A stretch of 64,000 nucleotides of DNA. Origin: Maribacter sp. PR1 (GTDB lineage: Bacteria; Bacteroidota; Bacteroidia; Flavobacteriales; Flavobacteriaceae). Under the pieces are notes generated by a model. It searched no databases and was not told where the DNA came from. It saw nothing but the letters and a program-made list of their open reading frames with translations. The translations under genes and the position numbers were made by a program. Positions 33,909 through 43,008 of the stretch are shown piece after piece. How positions within the stretch are numbered: position 1 is the stretch's first letter; the number at the start of each line of letters is the position of its first letter. The stretch covers positions 310,001-374,000 of the forward strand of contig NZ_JAQPCG010000004.1 in assembly GCF_028464145.1 (NCBI RefSeq), read 5' to 3'.

Positions 33909-35104
33909 AATTATTGACTACAGATATAAAAAATAAGGTATTGGACAGTATGATGCGACTGTTAAATGAAAACAGACAAAGCATCATTGAGGCGAATAAG
34001 AAGGACTTGGACCTTTTTCAAAAGGAAGACCAGGCTATGTACGACCGTCTTATTGTTACCGATAAGAAGATAGACGGAATGATACAATCTATCCAAGAGG
34101 TACAAAGCCAAGAAGACCCGGTAAACCAGCCCATCTCATCAAGGATTTTGGAAAACGGGCTGGAAATAACAAACAAGACCGCTCCTTTCGGGACCATAAT
34201 GATTATTTATGAATCGCGACCAGATGTAACCATTGAGGCTGCTGTACTGGCCTTTAAAGCCAGCAACAAAATATTATTAAAAGGTGGTAAGGAAGCCCTA
34301 CATAGCAATACCATACTTATAGATTTATGGCATAGGGCCTTGGAAGAAAATGACCTTCCAAAGAATTACATTCAATTACTCACCATGAATCGGCAAGAAA
34401 CTCAGGATTTCTTGAAAAATCCCACTGAAAAGCTGGATTTAATTGTTCCAAGAGGTGGGGAAAGGCTTATCAACTTTGTAAAGGAACATGCCAATTGTGC
34501 GGTTCTTGTAAGTGGTAGAGGTAACAACTTCCTTTATGTAGATGAGAATGCGGATTGGGAAAAAAGTATTAAGGTCATCATGAATGCCAAAACAGATAAA
34601 ATATCGGCATGTAATGCCCTGGATAAAATTCTCATAAATCAGAAAATCAATAACTATGACCAAAAACTAACAGAGCTATATAATCTGCTTAGCTCCAAGG
34701 AAGTTGACACCTTGGTTGACGATACGGTTAAAAAGACCTTGACCACGGCTGAACCTATAACGGACCAAGCTATCTGGAAAGAAGAATTTTTAGCTATGAA
34801 ATGTTGTTTGGGTGCAGTTAGTTCCTTGACTGAAGCTGTTGAGAAAATCAATGAAAATTCTGGTGGCCATTCTGCAACCATTATGACCTGTGACAAAGGT
34901 TCTGCCAGACAATTTATGGAACAGGTAGACTGTGCGGCGGTATATCAAAATGCCTCTACTCGCTTTACCGACGGAGGGCAAATGGGAGTTGGGGCGGAAC
35001 TCGCCATTAGTACGGATAAATTGCACCATCGGGGTCCTTTAGGACTGGAGCAATTGGTCACTAACAAATACTATGTTTTTGGTGATGGACAAATAAGGGA
35101 GTAA
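33905..35104 (+). CDS. proA: Glutamate-5-semialdehyde dehydrogenase (gamma-glutamyl phosphate reductase)
   Basis: A 399-residue aldehyde-dehydrogenase-fold protein with the family segments IIYESRPDVTIEAA, LKGGKEALHSN, IVPRGGERLINF and FTDGGQMGVGAELAIST. The catalytic cysteine is expected in the DKISACNALDK segment. It reduces gamma-glutamyl phosphate to glutamate semialdehyde, which cyclises to the ProC substrate. It overlaps proB by 4 bases (ATGA). The ablB gene follows after 39 bases on the same strand, so both may share a transcript. Confidence 0.94.
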   Translation: MKLLTTDIKNKVLDSMMRLLNENRQSIIEANKKDLDLFQKEDQAMYDRLIVTDKKIDGMIQSIQEVQSQEDPVNQPISSRILENGLEITNKTAPFGTIMIIYESRPDVTIEAAVLAFKASNKILLKGGKEALHSNTILIDLWHRALEENDLPKNYIQLLTMNRQETQDFLKNPTEKLDLIVPRGGERLINFVKEHANCAVLVSGRGNNFLYVDENADWEKSIKVIMNAKTDKISACNALDKILINQKINNYDQKLTELYNLLSSKEVDTLVDDTVKKTLTTAEPITDQAIWKEEFLAMKCCLGAVSSLTEAVEKINENSGGHSATIMTCDKGSARQFMEQVDCAAVYQNASTRFTDGGQMGVGAELAISTDKLHHRGPLGLEQLVTNKYYVFGDGQIRE

Positions 35105-35143
35105 CCCTAAAAGTTAGTATTAAAAACCAAATCTTGAACCTAT

Positions 35144-35986
35144 ATGTTTGAAACTGTAGAAAATATTGAGGGAGCAACCATATATCATGGAGAAATCCAT
35201 AATCGAATTTATTTATCAGAAATAAATCAAGAAAAAATAGATTCCATTCTGCCAAAGATGACCGCATTGGCAAAACGCAAGAAATACGATAAAATCCTGA
35301 GTAAGGTCCCCGAAAGTGCCATCGACTATTTTGAATCTAAAGGATATAAAATTGAGGCAAAAATTCCGGGACTTTACAATGGGAAAACTGCAGGCTATTT
35401 TTTAGCGGAGTATCTGAATAAAAGCAGACACCAGTGTGATGAAAAACAATTGAAGACCATAGAAACGGTCAAGACCATCGCAATGGCGGCAAACAAACCA
35501 GATGAAAATCCACACATGCGGATGCCAAAAAATTATGCCATTCGCAAATTAAATACGGCCGATTTCCCAGCATTGGTAAACTTGCACGAGGAAGCATACA
35601 AGTATCATCCAAAACATATTAAAAGAATTCAGGATTTTGAACAACTGGCAGAATTGGACCACCAATTCTATGGTTTGTTCGTAGATGGAAAGTTACTGGT
35701 TTCCGCTATACTAAGGGTGCAGGATAAAGAATCTAACCTGGAAATCGTCGATTTTGCGACCCATCCCAATTTTAGGGGCCAGAATCTTTCTTATTATTTA
35801 GTTCAGGAAATAAAAAATGTGATGGACAATTTGGGATGTACTACAATTTACGCACTGGCTAGAGCCACCTCCTATGGACTAAATATTACGTATAGCAAAC
35901 ATGGATTTAAATATGCGGGTACACTTACCAATAATGCCTTCGTTAGAGATGCCTTGGAAAGTATGAATGTCTGGTATTTCAACTAA
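35144..35986 (+). CDS. ablB: Putative beta-lysine N6-acetyltransferase (AblB-like GNAT)
   Basis: The 280-residue protein has the AblB organisation. An N-terminal region specific to the family spans about 1-130 (HGEIHNRIYLSEI, KVPESAIDYFESKGYKIEAKIPG). A GNAT domain spans about 140-280 with the acetyl-CoA loop FATHPNFRGQNLSYYLV. AblB acetylates beta-lysine to the osmolyte N-epsilon-acetyl-beta-lysine; the lysine 2,3-aminomutase AblA that supplies beta-lysine is not in the window. The position directly behind proCBA links two compatible-solute routes. It converges with the minus-strand hydroxyproline cluster, 11 bases away. Confidence 0.8.
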   Translation: MFETVENIEGATIYHGEIHNRIYLSEINQEKIDSILPKMTALAKRKKYDKILSKVPESAIDYFESKGYKIEAKIPGLYNGKTAGYFLAEYLNKSRHQCDEKQLKTIETVKTIAMAANKPDENPHMRMPKNYAIRKLNTADFPALVNLHEEAYKYHPKHIKRIQDFEQLAELDHQFYGLFVDGKLLVSAILRVQDKESNLEIVDFATHPNFRGQNLSYYLVQEIKNVMDNLGCTTIYALARATSYGLNITYSKHGFKYAGTLTNNAFVRDALESMNVWYFN

Positions 35987-35997
35987 AAGTATTTCCC

Positions 35998-37251
35998 CTA
36001 AAATTTTCGTTGTGGGTCAAATGGATTTATATCCATGGAAGGCGTTGTATTCTCTATAATTTCAGTAATTAGTTTACCTGTAGCGGGTCCTAAACTCCAA
36101 CCCATCATGGCATGACCGGTCGTGATGAATAAATTATCAAAGTTATCGGTCTTTCCGATGTATGGTAGTCCATCCGGCGATACGGGACGTAATCCGCATT
36201 TGGCATTTTTTATTTCTTCTTCGGTAATCTGAATATCAGGATAGAAATTTTTCACAACGTCGGCTATCGCTTCCACCCTACCCAAGTTTATCTCATGATT
36301 GATACCGGAAAACTCCATGGTTCCGGCAAATCTGGTAAAACCATCCATAGGGGTAACGGCTACTTTAGCTTCCATGAGAATTGCAGGCAATTTTATACCG
36401 GTAGGTCTGTATACATCGATACAATATCCTTTCCCGGCTTGCACCTGTAAATTCAGGTCCAAACCCCTTGCCAATTTATTACTCCACGAACCTGCCGCTA
36501 AAACGACATTATCCGGAGTATAAGTCTTCGTTTTAGTGTACACCGTATTGATTTTCGATTCGGAATATCCAAACTTCGTTACCTCCTCACCATAAATAAT
36601 TTGCACACCGGAATTGACTAGATAATCCTTCATTTTAGCCATAAAAACATTTGGCGTACTATGGGAATCACAATAATAATGAAATGCTCCCTTACCGATA
36701 ACATTCATTTTACCATGAATGGAGGCTAACTCCTCTTTATTAAGAATTTTTACCTCCAAACCGAATTCTTCAGCCTTTTTCGCCACCTTCTGTTCGGCCT
36801 GACCGTAAGCCTCGGTCTGATAAATCATTAGCAGACCTTTCTTTTCTAAATGAAAATCATCCAAATCCCCAGACCGTTTTATCTCATCGTACAACTTGGA
36901 GCTTAATAGGTTAATATCCTTTAAAATGGGAGCCGCTCTTTCCACTTTCTCTTTTGTAGAAGATTTATAAAAGGACCAGGCCCATTTAAAAAAATTAATA
37001 TCCAACCTTGGTTTTATATAAAAAGGACTCCTACTATTCAGCATCATGGAAAGTCCCTTCGTAATAACGCCGGGGGCGGCTAGCGGCACTATATGGCTTG
37101 GAGTTAGATATCCCGCATTTACAAAGGAAGCCCCTACTCCACCATCGGATTTTTCCAAAACCGTGACCTTGTGCCCTTTTTTATGTAAATAATATGCAGA
37201 ACAGAGCCCCATGATACCTGCACCCACAATTAACGTATTTTTATTCGCCAT
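35998..37251 (-). CDS. FAD-dependent D-amino-acid (probably D-hydroxyproline) dehydrogenase
   Basis: The 417-residue DadA-type oxidoreductase begins with a dinucleotide-binding motif (LIVGAGIMGLCSAYYLHKKG) and ends with the DAO-family C-terminus containing GLRPVSPDGLPYIGKT and GHAMMGWSLGPATGKL. The gene starts 2 bases after the 4-hydroxyproline epimerase stop codon. In hydroxyproline catabolism the epimerase makes cis-4-hydroxy-D-proline, which this enzyme class oxidises to pyrroline-4-hydroxy-2-carboxylate. Substrate assignment rests on that context rather than on residues. Electrons probably enter the respiratory chain, since the enzyme is likely membrane-associated like other DadA proteins. 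Confidence 0.82.
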   Translation of the reverse strand: MANKNTLIVGAGIMGLCSAYYLHKKGHKVTVLEKSDGGVGASFVNAGYLTPSHIVPLAAPGVITKGLSMMLNSRSPFYIKPRLDINFFKWAWSFYKSSTKEKVERAAPILKDINLLSSKLYDEIKRSGDLDDFHLEKKGLLMIYQTEAYGQAEQKVAKKAEEFGLEVKILNKEELASIHGKMNVIGKGAFHYYCDSHSTPNVFMAKMKDYLVNSGVQIIYGEEVTKFGYSESKINTVYTKTKTYTPDNVVLAAGSWSNKLARGLDLNLQVQAGKGYCIDVYRPTGIKLPAILMEAKVAVTPMDGFTRFAGTMEFSGINHEINLGRVEAIADVVKNFYPDIQITEEEIKNAKCGLRPVSPDGLPYIGKTDNFDNLFITTGHAMMGWSLGPATGKLITEIIENTTPSMDINPFDPQRKF

Positions 37252-37253
37252 AC

Positions 37254-38261
37254 TTATATTACTTGAAAACCTTGAGCATATGGATCAGCTTCATCTATGG
37301 TTATTTCATTGTAACCATACTGTCTTGCCCAACCTTTGATGCTCGGAACTATCCCATTAAAATTACCAATTTTACATTCTGATTCTACTACACCGATAAA
37401 TTTAGAACCAATAAAACTTTCATGCACAAATTCTTCTCCCAATGCCAATTTCCCCTTGGCATGCCACTGCGCCATTCTAGCAGATGTACCTGTACCACAG
37501 GGTGACCGATCAATGGCCTTGTCGCCATAAAAAACGGCATTCCTAGCCACGGCATTCTTAGAAATAGTTTTTCCCGTCCAAAGAATATGACTTACATCCC
37601 TTATGGACGAATGATCTGGATGCACAAACAAATCGGGATAGGCCAAGTTTATGTTCTGCCTAAGTTCCCTAGCCATTTCTATTAATTGGGAAGCGGAATA
37701 ATCCTGCAAGCCTGTAAAATTATCTTGTGGATCAACGATGGCATAATAATTACCTCCATAAGCAACATCAAAGGTAAGTTGTCCCAAGAAGTTCGAGTTT
37801 ACTTTTAAATCCAAAGCCGCGAGATAGGAACCTACATTGACCAACTTTACCCATTCAACCTTTCCTTCGTGTTGATGGTAAGTAATTTCTACCAAACCCG
37901 CAGGAGTCTCCATTTTAATTTTACCCGGTACTTTAGGAACCACAATTCCTTCCTCAATGGCCATGGTGACAACACCTATACTACCGTGACCACACATAGG
38001 AAGACAACCACTGGTTTCAATAAAAAGTATTCCAAAATCATTATTGGAATTTGCGGGTGGATATAAAAAAGCACCGCTCATCATATCATGACCTCTTGGC
38101 TCGAACATCAACCCTTTTCTGATCCAATCATAGTCTTTTATGAAATGCATCCTCTTTTCACTCATGTTGGAACCCTTCAATGCTGGAGCTCCCTCAACAA
38201 TCAACCTTACTGGATTTCCACAAGTATGGCCGTCCACACATTTAAATACATGCTTTTTCAC
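37254..38261 (-). CDS. 4-hydroxyproline 2-epimerase / proline racemase family
   Basis: A 335-residue proline racemase fold protein. Both catalytic cysteines are present, C90 in MCGHGSIG and C255 in DRSPCGTGTS, which supports racemase or epimerase activity and argues against the dehydratase subgroup that has threonine at the second position. The neighbourhood (DadA-type dehydrogenase, DapA-like deaminase) indicates 4-hydroxyproline rather than proline as the substrate: trans-4-hydroxy-L-proline to cis-4-hydroxy-D-proline. Cytoplasmic. It is followed by the dehydrogenase gene after 2 bases. Confidence 0.87.
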   Translation of the reverse strand: MKKHVFKCVDGHTCGNPVRLIVEGAPALKGSNMSEKRMHFIKDYDWIRKGLMFEPRGHDMMSGAFLYPPANSNNDFGILFIETSGCLPMCGHGSIGVVTMAIEEGIVVPKVPGKIKMETPAGLVEITYHQHEGKVEWVKLVNVGSYLAALDLKVNSNFLGQLTFDVAYGGNYYAIVDPQDNFTGLQDYSASQLIEMARELRQNINLAYPDLFVHPDHSSIRDVSHILWTGKTISKNAVARNAVFYGDKAIDRSPCGTGTSARMAQWHAKGKLALGEEFVHESFIGSKFIGVVESECKIGNFNGIVPSIKGWARQYGYNEITIDEADPYAQGFQVI

Positions 38262-38350
38262 ACTAATCAGCTCTTTATTACTAGATAATCGAAATTAACT
38301 ACCTGAAGTCCACTTTGAAATATTCTAATTCTAACAATTTATTTACAGGG

Positions 38351-40090
38351 CTACTCCGCCATATTTCTACTTTCAATATAGCGATTCACCCTTCCTTCCA
38401 GAATTGGGAGTGTTACCGTACCCTGTCCGAGAATAACTTCATGGAACTCCCTGATGTCAAAATCTGCACCTAACTCATTTTCTGCTTTCCTTCTAAGTTC
38501 CCGAATCTTTAATTCCCCCATTTTATAGGATAATGCTTGACCAGGCCAAGCAATATATCGATCCGTTTCAGTGTTAATTTCATGTAGGGACAATGCAGTA
38601 TTGTTTTTCATAAAATCCAATACCTGCTGCTTGGTCCAACCTTTGGCATGAATACCCGTATCAACAACCAATCTGGTAGCACGCCACATTTCATAGGTCA
38701 ACTTTCCAAACTTCTCATAGGGAGTTTTATATATTCCCATTTCATCTCCTAAAAACTCGGTATAAAGTGCCCAACCTTCACCAAAAGCGGATATATACAT
38801 ATTTCTTCTAAACCCTGGAATGCTATCGGATAGTTCTTGGTTCAGGCTCATTTGTAGATGGTGTCCCGGTACGGCCTCGTGCAATGTCAACGATGGTAAA
38901 ACATACAAGGGTCGACTGTCCAACTTATAGGTGTTTACCAAATAATAGCCCGGCTCCGTGGAACTATACGAACCGGAATAGCGACCACCGGTATACTTTG
39001 GGGCCAAGGCATCCGGGACTTTTTTTACACCATACGGTTTTCTTGGCAAGGTGGAAAAATAAGCAGGTAACTGGGCATCGATCTGTTTGGCAATATTTCT
39101 CGCTTCTTTCAATAAGTCTTCTCCTTCGGTAACATAAAACTGTGGGTCGGTTCGAAGAAATTCCAAAAAATCACTGAACGCTCCTTTGAAACCAACAGAT
39201 TCGATAATTTTCTCCATTTCGGACTTGATTCTAGCGACCTCTTTTAATCCTATATTATGAATGTCATTAGCCGTGTAGCTATTTGTAGTGGTATAATAAT
39301 CTATTCTATTTTGATACACTTCTTTTCCTCCTGGCGTATCTGAAATTCCAATACTGGATCTCGTTTTTGGTAAATATTCCGATTCAAAAAATATTTTAAT
39401 TTTCTTGAAAGTGGGAACCACAGCTTTTTCAATTGATTCTTTTGCCGCTTTTAATATGGAATCCCTTTGTTGTGATGTTAAATTAGATGGTAGGTCCTTG
39501 AATGGAGCGTAAAAAGGGTTATTCCCGTATTCCTCAGTTATGTGTTGATTATACGTGGATTCATATCCGTCAAAAATCACCTTAGGTTGCGAAACTCCTT
39601 TTTCTAATGCTTCGCGCAAAACCACAAAATGTTCCTCTGCAAAACGAGGTATATCATTAAGAGTTTTTAAATAGTTTTTTGCGCCTCTAAAATCTCTAAT
39701 GGGTCTAATGCTATAATTTAAACTTAAATGAAAACCTTGGTCTGCCTGTATTGGATTCAAGTAAAGCCCAAAATTGTAAAGGTCAATCCTATTTTGAAGA
39801 CTAAACTCAAGTAATTCCAAGGAGATGCGTTCAGTTTCAGAAAGCGTTTCTAAGTTAATACGCTCTAATTCCTTTAGTTTTTCTTCTGCAAATTCGGCAT
39901 CTTGTTCATAAACCTTAGGTAAATACCTACCTAGAGGGTAATCCTTTCTATCATATAGCTTAAAGTTTTCAACTTCATCAATAATTTCTTCCAAAACAGC
40001 CTCATTCCCTTCACTTCTCTGGGCATTTAAAGAAAATGTTAATAAAAATATTAACCCACCTATAAGAGTAAAAGGCTTTGGAATCCACAT
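38351..40090 (-). CDS. Secreted DUF885 metallopeptidase
   Basis: The 579-residue protein has a signal peptide (GLIFLLTFSLNAQ, cleavage near residue 24) and the DUF885 zinc motif H404-E-A-V-P-G-H410-H411. The downstream glutamate lies in FGEGWALYTEFLGDE, and the C-terminal RYIAWPGQALSYKMGELKIR is typical of the family. It is a probable exported or periplasmic peptidase. Lying inside the hydroxyproline cluster, 29 bases after the deaminase gene and 89 before the epimerase gene, it may release hydroxyproline from collagen-like peptides; this is inference. The distantly related protein at 18057 lacks the zinc motif. Confidence 0.87.
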   Translation of the reverse strand: MWIPKPFTLIGGLIFLLTFSLNAQRSEGNEAVLEEIIDEVENFKLYDRKDYPLGRYLPKVYEQDAEFAEEKLKELERINLETLSETERISLELLEFSLQNRIDLYNFGLYLNPIQADQGFHLSLNYSIRPIRDFRGAKNYLKTLNDIPRFAEEHFVVLREALEKGVSQPKVIFDGYESTYNQHITEEYGNNPFYAPFKDLPSNLTSQQRDSILKAAKESIEKAVVPTFKKIKIFFESEYLPKTRSSIGISDTPGGKEVYQNRIDYYTTTNSYTANDIHNIGLKEVARIKSEMEKIIESVGFKGAFSDFLEFLRTDPQFYVTEGEDLLKEARNIAKQIDAQLPAYFSTLPRKPYGVKKVPDALAPKYTGGRYSGSYSSTEPGYYLVNTYKLDSRPLYVLPSLTLHEAVPGHHLQMSLNQELSDSIPGFRRNMYISAFGEGWALYTEFLGDEMGIYKTPYEKFGKLTYEMWRATRLVVDTGIHAKGWTKQQVLDFMKNNTALSLHEINTETDRYIAWPGQALSYKMGELKIRELRRKAENELGADFDIREFHEVILGQGTVTLPILEGRVNRYIESRNMAE

Positions 40091-40118
40091 AATACTGTTC
40101 CCTATTTATTATAATTGG

Positions 40119-41048
40119 CTACGCCATTATTTCTTCCAATTCTAGATATTCCGGTAATTTGGGTCTGTTTTCCATACCAGTTTCAATAATCTTCAAAACC
40201 CTTTCACGCTCCGCACCCTGCAAAGGAAGTCTGGGAGCTCTTACGTTTTCCGTTCCAATACCCGTGGCAACCTCGGCTAATTTTATATTTTGAACTAATT
40301 GAGGGTTAATATCCAACTCCAATAGTGGTAAAAACCACCTGTAAATTTCTAGGGCCTCCTTAATTCTTCCTGCCTTTGATAATTTAAAAATAGCAACAGT
40401 CTCAGCCGGAAATGCGCAGACCAAACCTGCCACCCAACCTTCTGCGCCCATTAATAGACTTTCCAAACCAAGCGTATCCACACCGGTAAGTACCTTAAGT
40501 CGATCTCCAAACCTATTTTTAATTCGGGTTACATTAGATATATCTCGGGTGCTTTCCTTAACCGCCTTTATATTCTCTTCTTTTAAGAGCACTTCAAACA
40601 TATCCAAGGTTACTTCAATACCATAATCTATGGGGTTGTTATAAATCATGATTGGCAGGTCCGTGCTTCTGGCCACCTCTTGAAAATAAGTTACGGTTTC
40701 AAAATCATTGGCTTTATATCGCATAGGAGGCAACATCATTAAGCCAGAAGCCCCATTAACCCCTGCGGCCCTTACAGCTTCTATTGCTCCTTGTGTAGTT
40801 TGTTCCGCAATGTTCAAAATTACCGGAACTTTACCGTCTACAATTTCTATCGTCTTTTTTAATAAAGTCTCTTTTTCCTCCCCAGTTAAAGTACTTGCTT
40901 CCCCAAGGGTTCCCCCTAAGATAATTCCATTTACCCCGGCAGATACTTGCGCCTCAATATTAACTTGAAACATTTTTAAGTCCAGATCTCCCTCTTTTGT
41001 AAATTTTGTCGTAACAGCAGGCATAACCCCACTCCATGAAAGTGCCAT
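40119..41048 (-). CDS. DapA-like aldolase-family enzyme, probable pyrroline-4-hydroxy-2-carboxylate deaminase
   Basis: A 309-residue TIM-barrel protein of the dihydrodipicolinate synthase/N-acetylneuraminate lyase superfamily, with the Schiff-base lysine K164 (IKAVKEST) and the partner tyrosine Y136 (IMIYNNP). GGTLGEASTLTGEE forms the loop that in DapA carries GTTGE, here altered. In hydroxyproline pathways such an enzyme deaminates pyrroline-4-hydroxy-2-carboxylate to 2,5-dioxopentanoate. It is the first gene of the minus-strand cluster and divergent from an AraC regulator. The next enzyme, 2,5-dioxovalerate dehydrogenase, is not in the window. A true DapA is not excluded, but context argues against it. 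Confidence 0.82.
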   Translation of the reverse strand: MALSWSGVMPAVTTKFTKEGDLDLKMFQVNIEAQVSAGVNGIILGGTLGEASTLTGEEKETLLKKTIEIVDGKVPVILNIAEQTTQGAIEAVRAAGVNGASGLMMLPPMRYKANDFETVTYFQEVARSTDLPIMIYNNPIDYGIEVTLDMFEVLLKEENIKAVKESTRDISNVTRIKNRFGDRLKVLTGVDTLGLESLLMGAEGWVAGLVCAFPAETVAIFKLSKAGRIKEALEIYRWFLPLLELDINPQLVQNIKLAEVATGIGTENVRAPRLPLQGAERERVLKIIETGMENRPKLPEYLELEEIMA

Positions 41049-41083
41049 ATTTCTTCATTTTAATTTAGATAAAATTACATACC

Positions 41084-41100
41084 TAGGGATTGAAACCCTA
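41084..41100. promoter_or_regulatory. Candidate operator in the hydroxyproline divergent promoter
   Basis: TAGGGATTGAAACCCTA is an imperfect 7-base inverted repeat (one mismatch) between the two divergent start codons, 36 bases before the deaminase gene. It may bind the adjacent AraC-family regulator; such proteins more often use direct repeats, so the call is weak. Confidence 0.35.
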
Positions 41101-41188
41101 ATCCCATTTTATCATATCTCAATACTATATTACCCTTTAAGTTTTAATTTTATCCTTTTAGGTGAATATTTAAACATAAATTTACAAA

Positions 41189-42034
41189 ATGAAAGTGCTT
41201 CCATTCATTATCCCCAAGTCCCCTTATGAAAATTTAGTATTTCAAATTGATGAGCAGGCCCGTTTCTATGACAAACTACATCAACACGAAGAAATACAAA
41301 TCAGTTTTATTAGTAAGGGAAGTGGAAAACTTATTCTAATGGATAGTATACATCAATTTAGTCCTGATGACCTATTTGTAATTGGCAGCAATATACCACA
41401 CCTCTTCAAGAGTGATGACACAACGGATGTAAACTCAAAAATGTATACGCTATTTTTTACACAAGATTCCTTTGGAAAGAATTTTTTCAATCTTTTGGAG
41501 CTTCAGACTTTAAATTCTTTTTTTAATAGGGCCCAAAATAGTTTTCGAGTTCTGAAACATCACAATGAACTGGGACTATTACTTCAAAAAATGGAGCATA
41601 AAAATAGGTTGGAGCGCTTTATAGGGTTGTTGCAACTACTAAATCAGTTAAGTGAAACAGCTACCAAAAGCCTTTCCCAATATTTACCAACAAAAGTAAG
41701 AAGTCTAGATGAAGGTGAAAGACTTCAAAGTATTTTTGACCTAGTCATCCAAAATTTCAAAAGACAAATTACACTAAAGGAGGTCGCAGATTTAACGTTT
41801 ATGACCAAGAATTCATTTTGTAGATTTTTTAAAAAACATACCAATAAAAGTTTTTTTGATTTTTTAAAAGCCTACAGGGTCGAGCATGCCTGTAAACAAT
41901 TGGCACAATCCAAAGCTCAACCCATAACCGAGATTGCCGAAGGATGTGGTTTCCAGTCACAATCTAATTTTAACCGGAGGTTTAAGGAAATAAAGGGGAT
42001 GACACCAACGCAATACAGGAAGTCCATTCAATAA
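41189..42034 (+). CDS. AraC family regulator with cupin sensor, probable hydroxyproline cluster activator
   Basis: The 281-residue protein has an N-terminal cupin-like ligand pocket (about 15-130; HQHEEIQISFISKGSGKL) and a C-terminal AraC HTH domain (about 175-280; LKEVADLTFMTKNSFCRFFK and ITEIAEGCGFQSQSNFNRRF). It is transcribed divergently from the hydroxyproline cluster with a 140-base spacer, the usual arrangement of a local activator. The inducer is probably hydroxyproline or an intermediate, by inference. No membrane segment is seen. Confidence 0.87.
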   Translation: MKVLPFIIPKSPYENLVFQIDEQARFYDKLHQHEEIQISFISKGSGKLILMDSIHQFSPDDLFVIGSNIPHLFKSDDTTDVNSKMYTLFFTQDSFGKNFFNLLELQTLNSFFNRAQNSFRVLKHHNELGLLLQKMEHKNRLERFIGLLQLLNQLSETATKSLSQYLPTKVRSLDEGERLQSIFDLVIQNFKRQITLKEVADLTFMTKNSFCRFFKKHTNKSFFDFLKAYRVEHACKQLAQSKAQPITEIAEGCGFQSQSNFNRRFKEIKGMTPTQYRKSIQ

Positions 42035-42128
42035 GTCTATTCCTACCTTGCTAATGTATTTCCTATTACATTTGGGGTATTTATATTAAATTACAGTTTA
42101 GTAACGAATACTTAAAAAAATACTTCAA

Positions 42129-42809
42129 ATGAAAAATTGGCTATACATTGGTGTCCTATTGTTTATTGGAACTACTGCCATTGCTCAAAAGGCAAACACA
42201 AAAACCTTTGAAAAGTTTACAGAACTCAAAGTATATGACCGAATAATTGTATCCCTGGTAAAAAGTAACGAAAATAAACTCGTGATAACTGGTGATGACA
42301 AGGATGAGGTCAATATTTCCAACAAAAACGGGCTTCTAAAGATTAAAATGTCATTCGATAATTTTATGGATGGCGACGAGGCCAAGGGCACACTGTATTA
42401 CACGGAAGATCTGACCCTGCTCGATGTTAATGAAAATGCCAAAATAACCTCAGAAGAAACTTTTAAAGGCTCCAAAGTGGATATTAAGGGCCAGGAGGGC
42501 GGTTTAATCGATTTAAAAGTTGCTTTGGATGAGGTTTACGTTAGAGCCGTTTCGGGTAGTGAAGTTACATTATCGGGTTCGAGTACCAAACAGGAGGTAT
42601 CCGTAAATACTGGTGGTAAAGCTTATTGTAAGGATTTAAATACAACAAATACGGAGGTAGTGGTAATGGCCGGTGGCAGGGCAGACGTTAAGGCAACCGA
42701 AGAGGTAATTGCAAAAGTTAAGGCTGGAGGTTCCATTTATATTTATGGAAAACCAAAAAATATTAAGAAGGATAAAGTTTTTGGCGGTAAAATAGCTGAA
42801 ATGAATTAA
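42129..42809 (+). CDS. Secreted DUF2807 (head GIN domain) protein
   Basis: A 226-residue protein with a signal peptide (MKNWLYIGVLLFIGTTAIAQ). The rest is a repetitive beta-helix-like DUF2807 domain: FTELKVYDRIIVSLVKSNEN, then short hydrophobic strands alternating with GG and GS turns. Members are exported or surface proteins of Bacteroidota with no established function; an adhesive or scaffold role is often guessed. It is transcribed alone behind the AraC gene and converges with the CPxC gene, 4 bases apart. Confidence 0.82.
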   Translation: MKNWLYIGVLLFIGTTAIAQKANTKTFEKFTELKVYDRIIVSLVKSNENKLVITGDDKDEVNISNKNGLLKIKMSFDNFMDGDEAKGTLYYTEDLTLLDVNENAKITSEETFKGSKVDIKGQEGGLIDLKVALDEVYVRAVSGSEVTLSGSSTKQEVSVNTGGKAYCKDLNTTNTEVVVMAGGRADVKATEEVIAKVKAGGSIYIYGKPKNIKKDKVFGGKIAEMN

Positions 42810-42813
42810 ATAT

Positions 42814-42996
42814 TCATTGTCCTATTTCATTAGCATCAAATGCTACCAATTCATTTTCTTGAAAATGGGGAGTTACCTCAACGGGATTACAGCAGACTTC
42901 ACAATCCTCCACATACGTCTGTTTGGTAATGGAGGGATCCATTAACATGGAAACCTCTTCCCAACAATAAGGACACTGAAAAAAGTGCTCATACAT
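42814..42996 (-). CDS. Small CPxC-motif cysteine-rich protein
   Basis: A 60-residue protein with cysteine pairs C8-P-Y-C11 (FFQCPYCWEE) and CEVCCNPVEVTP, forming a likely zinc knuckle. It resembles the CPXCG-motif family of about 60-70 residues, although the first motif is followed by tryptophan rather than glycine. It is the last gene of the minus-strand RND efflux transcript (12 bases after the preceding gene), possibly by read-through rather than function. The family's role is unknown. Confidence 0.75.
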   Translation of the reverse strand: MYEHFFQCPYCWEEVSMLMDPSITKQTYVEDCEVCCNPVEVTPHFQENELVAFDANEIGQ

Positions 42997-43008
42997 AAAG
43001 AACCGAGT

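Noticed and set aside
38351-41048. Lysine biosynthesis (DapA) reading of the minus-strand cluster
   Set aside because: The DapA-like gene is grouped with an epimerase and a D-amino-acid dehydrogenase, lacks the usual GTTGE loop, and has no other lysine gene nearby.
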